Assembly: GCA_934693165.1 (NCBI GenBank)
Contig: CAKUUX010000028.1
Span: forward strand, 1 to 5,023
Direction: 5' to 3'
Length of the DNA stretch: 5,023 nt
Origin: an uncultured Candidatus Melainabacteria bacterium
GTDB lineage: Bacteria > Cyanobacteriota > Vampirovibrionia > Gastranaerophilales > Gastranaerophilaceae
Shown here piece after piece: positions 1 to 5,023 of this stretch. A program made the position numbers and the translations under genes. The notes under the pieces are model-generated. The model was not told where the DNA came from. It did not search any database and saw nothing but the letters and a program-made list of their open reading frames with translations. Each line of letters starts with the position of its first letter. The first letter of the stretch is position 1.

Positions 1-36
1 TGCAAAATTTACCCAACTCCTTCCTAACAAAAAACT

Positions 37-69
37 AAAAAGGATATGCCTACCCAGCATATCCTTTTT
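37..69. terminator. Bidirectional intrinsic terminator downstream of dnaE
   Basis: A perfect 13-bp inverted repeat (37-49 with 57-69) encloses a 7-base loop. Its outer part is A5/T5 and its inner part is GGATATGC/GCATATCC. On the plus strand it runs into a T-rich stretch. On the minus strand it is followed by a further T-rich stretch in the complement of 21-36. It can therefore stop dnaE transcripts coming from the right and also transcripts entering from the left. It is the better of the two candidates for ending dnaE. Confidence 0.85.
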
Positions 70-95
70 GTTATATTTAAATAGTTTTATAATTG

Positions 96-127
96 AAAGA
101 CTCCAATTGAAAATCAGAGTCTTTTTT
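96..127 (+). terminator. Second hairpin terminator, mainly plus-strand
   Basis: An 8-bp stem (AAAGACTC at 96-103 with GAGTCTTT at 117-124) has a 13-base loop and leads into a run of six T's on the plus strand. It begins six bases beyond the dnaE stop codon. The T-run is good only in the plus direction, so it probably protects the dnaE 3' end from plus-strand transcription entering from the left. On the minus strand it may act as a weak stop or as a 3'-end stabilising hairpin ahead of the stronger terminator at 37-69. Confidence 0.6.
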
Positions 128-130
128 ATT

Positions 131-3100
131 TTATTCTTCATCCAATGATTTCATTGAAACTGCAACTTTATCTGGAAATATATTTTTTAATTTATTTGCT
201 AAATCATTTGTTGCGTTAACCCAGAAATGGGCTGATGTTAAAATCTTTGTTTCTCCTACATAATCATCGTTTAACTTTATAACGACAGGGTCAAATCCAG
301 TATTTTGTACCATAACATCTTTTATTGCAACGAGTTCTTCGTAAGGCAAATCTTTTAGAAGTTCGACTGTCATAATGTTACAGTTGTCGACTGGTCTAAC
401 GTTGTCAACAATAATACTTGGGTTTTCTTTGTTTTCATCATCATCACGATAATTAACTTTACCGGTAATTATTACTCTTTGTTCAGGTTGTAAAAAGTCG
501 TTAAATTCCATCAATTTTTTATGGAAACATACTGTTTCAATTTTGCTTGTCAAATCTTCTATTGTGCAGATTTTAACAAATTTAGATGGATCTTTCTTTG
601 TTGGAATTTGTCTTGCTGCAGAAATAAGTCCACAAATTGTAACTACAGACTCTGCTTTCATACCTTTAATTTCTGCGATTTTATGAGTTGCAAGGTAAGG
701 AAGTTTATCTTTAATACTTGATAACGGGTGAGAACTTACGTAGAAACCCAAGAATTCTTTTTCAAAGTTTTGAATTTCTCTTTGTGGATATTCTTCGTCT
801 GTTCCAGAAAGTTGGAATTGCGCTCCTGCAAAATCTTCAGTATCTTCAAGTCCTGCAAATAAACTTACTTGTCCTGATTCTTTTGCTTTTGCTTCTCTTG
901 AAGCTGTTGCAACAATATATTCAAGATTGTTTATCAATTGTTTTCTACTTTTTTCAATACTTGCAAAGGCTCCTGCTTTTATAAGCCCTTCAAGAACTCT
1001 TTTGTTTGTAGCTTTTGGGTCAATTCTCTTACAGAAGTCATATATTGATTTAAATTCGCCGTTTTCTTCTCTTTCTTTGATGATTAAATCTACAACGACT
1101 TCACCAACCTGTTTAATTGAGGCTAAACCAAAACGAATATTATCACCGTCAGGATAGAATTCTGCATAAGATTTATTTATGTCTGGTGGTAAAACTTGAA
1201 TACCTTTCTTTTGCGCATCTTCGATGTATAGTGCAGTTTTTTCAGCATCAGTTGAAACGCTTGAGATTAAACAAGCAAGATATTCAACAGGGTAATGCGC
1301 TTTTAAGTATGCTGTTTGATATGCTACAAAAGCGTATGCTGCAGAGTGGCTTCGGTTGAAGCAGTATGATGCGAATTTTTCAATTTTTTCGAATAAGTCT
1401 GTTGCATCTTTTGCACTCATACCGTGTCTTGCAGAGTTTTCAATAAACTTACCCTTTTGCTTCTGCATTTCTTCAATTTTTTTCTTACCCATCATACGAC
1501 GAACCATATCGGCTTGACCTAACGAGTAATCAGCAAGAACTTGGAATACTTGCATAATTTGTTCTTGGTATACGATTGTACCGTAAGTATCTTTTAAAAC
1601 TGGTTCAAGTAATGGGTGTGGATAAGTGACTGCAACACGACCGTGTTTTCTGTCTACGAACTCATCAACCATCCCTGAATCTAATGGTCCTGGACGGAAA
1701 AGAGCTACCAAGGCGCCCATATCTTCAAATACGTCTGGTCTTAATCTTTTTACAAGGTTTTTCATCCCTGCTGATTCTAACTGGAAGATACCGTCAGTAT
1801 CCCCCTTCATAAGTAGTTTATATACCTCTTTATCATCAAGTGGTATATCGTTGATAGCAATTCGTTTTCCAGTACGTTTTTCGATTAAATCTACTGTTTT
1901 GTAAATAGTAGTTAAGTTTCGTAAGCCCAAAAAGTCCATTTTTAATAGGCTTAAAACTTCGGTAACATCGTGTGGTGGATAACCAGTTTGAACGATACCG
2001 TCTTTAGACGGTTGAACTGGTAAGATTTGGTCTAATGGTTTTGGCGCAATGATTACACCTGCTGCGTGAGTACCAGTATTGTTTTTGATACCTTCAATGG
2101 CAACAGCTAAATCAATCCATTTTTTCATACCAATTGTTTTACCTGTTTCTATATCAATAACAAATTGTTTGTCTTCGTCGTATAGTTGTCTTAATTCGGA
2201 ACCTTCATATTGAATAGCCTTACCTAAAGTTTTTGCTTTGTCATCTTGTGTTAAAGCATATTCAATACAAGGGTCGATAAGTGCAGCCATTCTGTTACTG
2301 TCTGCAAACGGAATTCTTAAGATACGAGCGACACCTTTGAATGCTGCCTTTGCTGCATAAGTACCAAATGTAATAATTTGACAAACTCTGTCTTCACCAT
2401 ATTTTTTAGTTACATAATCAATAACTTCTCCACGACGTTCGATACAAAAGTCTATATCAATATCGGGCATTGTGAAACGTTCTGGATTTAAGAATCTTTC
2501 AAACAAGAGTTTATGTTCAATTGGGTCTAGGTCTGTAATCTCTAATGCATAAGCTACAACTGAACCTGCTGCTGAACCACGACCAGGACCTACTGGAATA
2601 CCGTGAGTTTTTGCATAGTGAATAAAGTCCCATGTGATTAAGAAATATGCTGCAAATCCCATTTGGTCAATTACGCTTAATTCATATTCTGCACGTTCTT
2701 TTAATTTTGGTGTGATTTCGCCATATCTTTTTTTCATACCTTCAAATACAAGGTAGCTAAGGTATGTTTCTGAATCATATCCTTTTGGAACTTCGTAAGC
2801 AGGAAGTGGAGATTTACCAAGTTCTAATGTAAGGTGACATTTTTCAGCAATTTCTACCGTATTATTTATACATTCTTCAAATGTTTTATCATCCATCCAA
2901 CTAAAACTTTCTTTTAGCTGTTCAGCTGTTTTTACATAGAATTCATTTCCGTCAAAATGAAAACGATTTGGGTCATCTTTTGCACTATTTGTATTCATAC
3001 ACAATAATGTATCGTGCATATCTGCATCAGATTTTTTCAAGTAGTGTGAGTCGTTTGTGATAACCATTTTTATGCCAAGTTCTTTGGCTATTTTTATTAA

Positions 3101-3664
3101 CTCAGGGTTAGTTTTCTTTTGGTCATCTAAACCGTGGTCTTGTAATTCTATATAATAATCATCACCAAATAAATCTTTATATTGTTTTGCAACTTCTCTT
3201 GCTTTTTCTGGTTCGTGTTTTAATAAGTTTTGAAGAACTTCCCCACCCAAACATGCTGAAAGACAGATTAAACCTTCGTGATGTTCTTTTATAAGTTCCC
3301 AATTGATACGAGGTTTGTAATAAAATCCATCACACCATGCAACTGATGTTAGTCTAATAATATTTTGATACCCTATTTTATCTTTTGCTAATAAAACTAA
3401 GTGATAAAGAGGGTTATGTACATTGTTTTTGACTGTAATATCGCCATCGTGTACATAAAACTCGCAACCAAGAATTGGTTTGATATTTTCTTCTTTTGCT
3501 GTAGTGTATAATTCCATATCACCATACATAACACCGTGGTCTGTAATTGCGATTGCAGGCATGTTATTTTCTTTTGCAAATTTTACATAATCTTTTATTC
3601 TTATTGCACCGTCTAATAATGAATATTCTGTGTGCACATGTAACGGTACATATTGCATTGTCAT
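131..3664 (-). CDS. dnaE: DNA polymerase III subunit alpha (DnaE)
   Basis: This is the catalytic subunit of the replicative DNA polymerase: a cytoplasmic, template-directed DNA synthase that works with the beta clamp and clamp loader. The 1177 residues are close to E. coli DnaE (about 1160). An N-terminal PHP domain (about 5-215) keeps the metal-site pattern: HVH at 9-11, D18, TDH at 41-43, E68, H88, C138 and NDSH at 204-207. The palm has GPGRGS at 359-364, PDIDIDF at 400-406 (catalytic Asp 401 and 403) and KMDFLGL at 575-581 (third Asp, 577). The finger/thumb region carries FRPGPL at 656-661 and SHSAAYA at 772-778. A helix-hairpin-helix lies near 880-905, a clamp-binding motif QVSLF at 932-936, an OB fold at about 1005-1090, and a C-terminal domain after that. 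The start at 3664 has AAGGGG nine bases upstream; Met3 would lie 15 bases away. No frameshift or intein is present. It is transcribed alone, divergent from the next gene. Confidence 0.98.
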   Translation of the reverse strand: MTMQYVPLHVHTEYSLLDGAIRIKDYVKFAKENNMPAIAITDHGVMYGDMELYTTAKEENIKPILGCEFYVHDGDITVKNNVHNPLYHLVLLAKDKIGYQNIIRLTSVAWCDGFYYKPRINWELIKEHHEGLICLSACLGGEVLQNLLKHEPEKAREVAKQYKDLFGDDYYIELQDHGLDDQKKTNPELIKIAKELGIKMVITNDSHYLKKSDADMHDTLLCMNTNSAKDDPNRFHFDGNEFYVKTAEQLKESFSWMDDKTFEECINNTVEIAEKCHLTLELGKSPLPAYEVPKGYDSETYLSYLVFEGMKKRYGEITPKLKERAEYELSVIDQMGFAAYFLITWDFIHYAKTHGIPVGPGRGSAAGSVVAYALEITDLDPIEHKLLFERFLNPERFTMPDIDIDFCIERRGEVIDYVTKKYGEDRVCQIITFGTYAAKAAFKGVARILRIPFADSNRMAALIDPCIEYALTQDDKAKTLGKAIQYEGSELRQLYDEDKQFVIDIETGKTIGMKKWIDLAVAIEGIKNNTGTHAAGVIIAPKPLDQILPVQPSKDGIVQTGYPPHDVTEVLSLLKMDFLGLRNLTTIYKTVDLIEKRTGKRIAINDIPLDDKEVYKLLMKGDTDGIFQLESAGMKNLVKRLRPDVFEDMGALVALFRPGPLDSGMVDEFVDRKHGRVAVTYPHPLLEPVLKDTYGTIVYQEQIMQVFQVLADYSLGQADMVRRMMGKKKIEEMQKQKGKFIENSARHGMSAKDATDLFEKIEKFASYCFNRSHSAAYAFVAYQTAYLKAHYPVEYLACLISSVSTDAEKTALYIEDAQKKGIQVLPPDINKSYAEFYPDGDNIRFGLASIKQVGEVVVDLIIKEREENGEFKSIYDFCKRIDPKATNKRVLEGLIKAGAFASIEKSRKQLINNLEYIVATASREAKAKESGQVSLFAGLEDTEDFAGAQFQLSGTDEEYPQREIQNFEKEFLGFYVSSHPLSSIKDKLPYLATHKIAEIKGMKAESVVTICGLISAARQIPTKKDPSKFVKICTIEDLTSKIETVCFHKKLMEFNDFLQPEQRVIITGKVNYRDDDENKENPSIIVDNVRPVDNCNIMTVELLKDLPYEELVAIKDVMVQNTGFDPVVIKLNDDYVGETKILTSAHFWVNATNDLANKLKNIFPDKVAVSMKSLDEE

Positions 3665-3673
3665 TTAAACTTA

Positions 3674-3679
3674 CCCCTT
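3674..3679 (-). promoter_or_regulatory. Ribosome binding site of dnaE
   Basis: On the minus strand AAGGGG lies nine bases before the ATG at 3664-3662. It favours this start over the in-frame Met3 six bases further on, for which the spacing would be 15 bases. Confidence 0.6.
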
Positions 3680-3681
3680 AT

Positions 3682-3720
3682 TTTGTCAGTATACCAGCTA
3701 GTTTCTGACAAATTTTGTCA
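3682..3720. repeat. Three copies of TTTGTCA/TGACAAA, possible operator
   Basis: TTTGTCA occurs at 3682-3688 and 3714-3720, and its complement TGACAAA at 3706-3712. The last two form a 15-base palindrome with a single central base (3706-3720). The first and middle copies form an 8-bp inverted repeat (3682-3689 with 3705-3712) around a 15-base loop that contains the candidate dnaE -10 element. This looks like a binding site for a dimeric regulator over the dnaE promoter. If transcribed from further upstream, it could instead be an RNA hairpin next to the ribosome binding site. I do not recognise the motif as a known operator. Confidence 0.5.
3688..3696 (-). promoter_or_regulatory. Candidate extended -10 promoter of dnaE
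   Basis: The minus strand reads TGGTATACT, an extended -10 element (TGn followed by TATACT) without a good -35 at the usual distance. Transcription would start near 3681, giving a very short leader that just includes the ribosome binding site. A second candidate lies further upstream on the same strand: TTAGCA (3762-3757), 17 bases, then TAAAAT (3739-3734). That one would give a leader of about 60 bases. The sequence does not decide between them, and both may be used. Confidence 0.4.
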
Positions 3721-3782
3721 TTTGCTTTCAGCTATTTTAATATCTATATTTTAGCATGCTAAATCTTAAACTTGAAAGCAAA
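3721..3782. repeat. 10-bp inverted repeat spanning the divergent promoter region
   Basis: TTTGCTTTCA at 3721-3730 is exactly complementary to TGAAAGCAAA at 3773-3782, with 42 bases between. The right arm overlaps the -35 box of the peptidase gene (3772-3777). The left arm directly abuts the TTTGTCA palindrome. Spaced arms like this can be paired regulator sites serving both divergent genes; coincidence is possible in AT-rich DNA. Confidence 0.4.
3750..3763. repeat. 14-bp perfect palindrome between the divergent genes
   Basis: TTTAGCATGCTAAA is self-complementary over all 14 bases and centres about 49 bases before the predicted transcription start of the peptidase gene. That position suits an activator. 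It also overlaps the -35 of the alternative upstream dnaE promoter, where a bound protein would repress. The cognate protein is unknown. Confidence 0.45.
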
Positions 3783-3799
3783 AAATATATAATTATAAT
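3772..3799 (+). promoter_or_regulatory. Sigma-70 type promoter for the peptidase/GIY-YIG unit
   Basis: TTGAAA (3772-3777) and a perfect TATAAT (3794-3799) are separated by 16 bases. Transcription would begin near 3806 and leave a leader of about 24 bases before the ATG at 3830. This is the strongest housekeeping promoter in the window and should drive both plus-strand genes. Confidence 0.7.
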
Positions 3800-3819
3800 A
3801 TTAATATACATAATTTTAT

Positions 3820-3826
3820 GGAGAAG
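3820..3826 (+). promoter_or_regulatory. Ribosome binding site that fixes the peptidase start
   Basis: GGAGAAG lies at 3820-3826, with GGAG six bases from the ATG at 3830. An ATG at 3818 in the same frame overlaps this site and has no Shine-Dalgarno of its own; it would also leave a leader of only about 12 bases. Translation therefore most likely begins at 3830. Confidence 0.75.
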
Positions 3827-3829
3827 ATA

Positions 3830-4552
3830 ATGAGATTAAAAAAATTTACTTGTGTGATAGTAGCTATAATGTTTTTGTCTGGACTTTTTATTCAAAACGA
3901 ATGTTTTGCGCTTGGAAAAGCTAAGACTAAAACTCAAGAACAACCAGTTTATACTTCTGAATCTATTAACCCTAGTTATCCTAAAAGATGTAACGAGGAT
4001 TATTTAAAACTTATTAGAAAAGAATATAGAAGAGTTACAAAAGATGAAAACATAGCTGTAGCTTTAGATATGATGAAAGATACAAATGCTGATTTCTCTC
4101 GTACAGCAATCTTGGGCTACAATTTAACTAAAAGACCTGTAAAAGTTATGTTTAAAGATTTATCTAAAATTGATGAAAAATATGCTTCTTTTGACGCTTT
4201 AGGATGGAAAAAAAGTTCTAAGTTATATATTTATATAAATGAATGTCATGAAGATGCACCACCTGCAGCGTTGGCAGCTCTTTTATCTCATGAAGCTTTA
4301 CATCAAGATGAATATAATTCTCTTGCAGAAGAAACTTATGCTTGGACAATGGAAGCAGCTGTTTGGTGTGAGATGTGCGAACTTTATCCTAAAGAAACAA
4401 AAATTTCTCATCCTCTTGTAACAAGGGAAGAAACTCTTAAAAAATTGTTTATAAAAGGTAGATACTCTGATAGATATATTAAAAAGAGCGTACATTCAAA
4501 TAGTGGTTATAAGGATTTGCCTCAAACTTCCCCAGGTTTTGAAAAATTGTAG
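3830..4552 (+). CDS. Secreted protein with HExxH zinc-metallopeptidase motif, family unknown
   Basis: The product is 240 residues from the preferred start; using the ATG at 3818 would add four. It opens with a typical Sec signal peptide: basic RLKK at 2-5, a hydrophobic stretch at about 6-21, and a likely cut after CFA (25-27). No lipobox is present, because the residues before Cys25 are QNE. The mature part would be exported. HEALH at 154-158 matches the HExxH zinc motif, with the two His as ligands and Glu155 as general base. EETYAW at 167-172 follows and could supply a third, Glu ligand, as in gluzincin peptidases. Four cysteines remain in the mature chain (54, 139, 180, 183), including CEMC. 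I cannot name the family, and peptidase activity is inferred from the motif alone. The gene leads a two-gene unit with the GIY-YIG gene six bases downstream. Confidence 0.85.
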   Translation: MRLKKFTCVIVAIMFLSGLFIQNECFALGKAKTKTQEQPVYTSESINPSYPKRCNEDYLKLIRKEYRRVTKDENIAVALDMMKDTNADFSRTAILGYNLTKRPVKVMFKDLSKIDEKYASFDALGWKKSSKLYIYINECHEDAPPAALAALLSHEALHQDEYNSLAEETYAWTMEAAVWCEMCELYPKETKISHPLVTREETLKKLFIKGRYSDRYIKKSVHSNSGYKDLPQTSPGFEKL

Positions 4553-4558
4553 GTTCTT

Positions 4559-4810
4559 ATGGATAAAAAATATTACGTGTATATATTGCTAACAGTAGAT
4601 GATACTTTGTATTGTGGATATACTGATGATGTTGAAAAACGTTTTGAAAAGCATAAACAAGGTCTTGCTGCAAAATATACAAGAGCTCATAAACCAGTAA
4701 AGGTGGTTTATACAAGAGAGTTTGATACAAAATCTGAAGCTATGAAGGAAGAATGTAGAATAAAAAAACTTCCACGATATAAAAAGCTGGAATTAATAAA
4801 TAATAAATAA
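4559..4810 (+). CDS. GIY-YIG domain protein, UPF0213/YhbQ-like
   Basis: This small single-domain protein of 83 residues belongs to the GIY-YIG nuclease superfamily. The first motif is YVYIL at 6-10 and the second is LYCGYT at 17-22. They are followed by the conserved Arg28 (KRFEKH), Lys39-Tyr40-Thr41, and the EAMKEECRIKK stretch at 60-70, in which Glu65 fits the metal-binding Glu. E. coli YhbQ, about 100 residues, is the nearest well-known member. Such proteins are thought to cut or bind DNA, but the role of the stand-alone bacterial group is poorly defined. The start is six bases after the preceding stop. Its only Shine-Dalgarno-like bases (AGG, 4551-4553) overlap that stop, so translation is probably coupled to the peptidase gene. 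All expected catalytic residues appear present. Confidence 0.92.
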   Translation: MDKKYYVYILLTVDDTLYCGYTDDVEKRFEKHKQGLAAKYTRAHKPVKVVYTREFDTKSEAMKEECRIKKLPRYKKLELINNK

Positions 4811-4819
4811 CTCTAAAAC

Positions 4820-4849
4820 AAAACCCTTGATGTATTTCGAGGTTTTTTT
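4820..4849 (+). terminator. Intrinsic terminator of the peptidase/GIY-YIG unit
   Basis: A stem of AAAACC plus TTGA pairs with TCGA plus GGTTTT, with one bulged C at 4826 and a loop of six bases (4831-4836). It ends in seven T's at 4843-4849. It lies ten bases after the GIY-YIG stop codon. Confidence 0.8.
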
Positions 4850-5023
4850 ATGGCTTTATTTACCCCAACTTTACCCAATTATTACGAAATGTAAAGATGA
4901 ATTTTAATCTCTGTAATCCAGTATTCATAATGCTTTTGACCTATCGACCCCATGAAAACCATGATGAACATGGACTTTGCGCCTAAAGTTTTGAATTTGT
5001 TATGCCGATATAAGAAATGTTAG
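4850..5023. other. Non-coding right flank
   Basis: This stretch holds no credible gene on either strand. It contains two close TTTACCC copies (4859-4865 and 4870-4876), the second also part of a short inverted repeat CTTTAC/GTAAAG (4869-4874 with 4891-4896). It also contains CCATG-N5-CATGG (4959-4973), preceded by another CCATG at 4950. At its right end is a sigma-28-like promoter, reported separately. TTTACCCAA also occurs at 8-16 near the left edge of the window. Confidence 0.5.
4984..5011 (+). promoter_or_regulatory. Sigma-28/sigma-D (FliA-type) promoter candidate
   Basis: TAAAGTTT (4984-4991) is followed by GCCGATAT (5004-5011), with 16 bases between TAAA and GCCGATAT. The known consensus is TAAAGTTT-N11-GCCGATAA for E. 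coli FliA and TAAA-N14-16-GCCGATAT for B. subtilis sigma-D. The match is thus complete for sigma-D and one base long in spacing for FliA. Such promoters normally drive flagellar, chemotaxis or motility genes. The target would begin just beyond the right edge and cannot be seen. Confidence 0.6.

Noticed and set aside
521..1904. Several plus-strand open frames of 66-92 codons within dnaE (521-721, 718-984, 927-1157, 1117-1359, 1626-1904).
   Set aside because: They lie antisense to a highly conserved gene, have low-complexity or Leu/Phe/Ser-rich compositions typical of shadow frames, and lack ribosome binding sites.
3893..3904. Possible lipoprotein cleavage site at Cys25 of the secreted protein.
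   Set aside because: The preceding residues QNE do not fit a lipobox, which needs a small residue before Cys; ordinary signal peptidase I cleavage after Ala27 fits better.
4239..4495. Open frames of 60 and 65 codons overlapping the HExxH gene on the plus and minus strands.
   Set aside because: They are out of frame with a gene that has a signal peptide, promoter and conserved motif; compositions are shadow-like.
4850..4894. A 14-codon open frame starting at the ATG right after the terminator T-run.
   Set aside because: The start sits at the terminator end, without a ribosome binding site, and the frame is too short to support.
4936..4964. TTGACC at 4936-4941 as a -35 box.
   Set aside because: No TATAAT-like sequence lies 15-19 bases downstream (the place reads CCATGA).
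4952..5023. A 24-codon open frame from the ATG at 4952 ending in TAG exactly at the window end (23 residues, starting MKTMMNMDF).
   Set aside because: No ribosome binding site precedes any of its ATGs, it is very short, and it overlaps the sigma-28-like promoter. The stop at the edge may be chance. A homologue search for the peptide in related genomes would decide.
1..5023. CRISPR array, tRNA or rRNA gene, insertion sequence, toxin-antitoxin or other defence system.
   Set aside because: There are no regularly spaced repeats, cloverleaf-like segments, transposase motifs or suitable gene pairs in the window.

Overview
The window is AT-rich bacterial DNA with three convincing protein genes in two divergent units. 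The organism is not certain. The DnaE sequence reads like the cyanobacterial lineage, with strong similarity around the palm and thumb motifs, and it is a single unbroken chain. Together with the low GC and the secreted hypothetical protein, this fits a non-photosynthetic relative of the cyanobacteria (Gastranaerophilales / 'Melainabacteria'). That placement is inference, and a Clostridia-like Firmicute is not excluded.

Layout. Bases 1-130 hold no gene but contain two hairpin terminators; the stronger is symmetric and works on both strands. Bases 131-3664 on the minus strand are dnaE, the replicative DNA polymerase III alpha subunit, complete with PHP, palm, clamp-binding, OB-fold and C-terminal regions. 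Bases 3665-3829 are a divergent promoter region with an unusual density of inverted repeats. Bases 3830-4552 (+) encode a secreted protein with an HExxH zinc-metallopeptidase motif, of no family I can name. Six bases later, 4559-4810 (+) encode a small GIY-YIG domain protein. A terminator at 4820-4849 closes this two-gene unit. Bases 4850-5023 hold no credible gene but end in a very good match to a sigma-28/sigma-D (flagellar-type) promoter pointing out of the window.

How the genes relate. dnaE is core replication. The HExxH protein and the GIY-YIG protein appear co-transcribed from one sigma-70 type promoter, but no functional link between them is evident. I see no mobile element, CRISPR array, RNA gene or defence system. 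The items most worth a second look are the sigma-28-like promoter, the repeat-rich dnaE/peptidase control region, the uninterrupted cyanobacterial split-intein site in dnaE, and the unassigned secreted HExxH protein.
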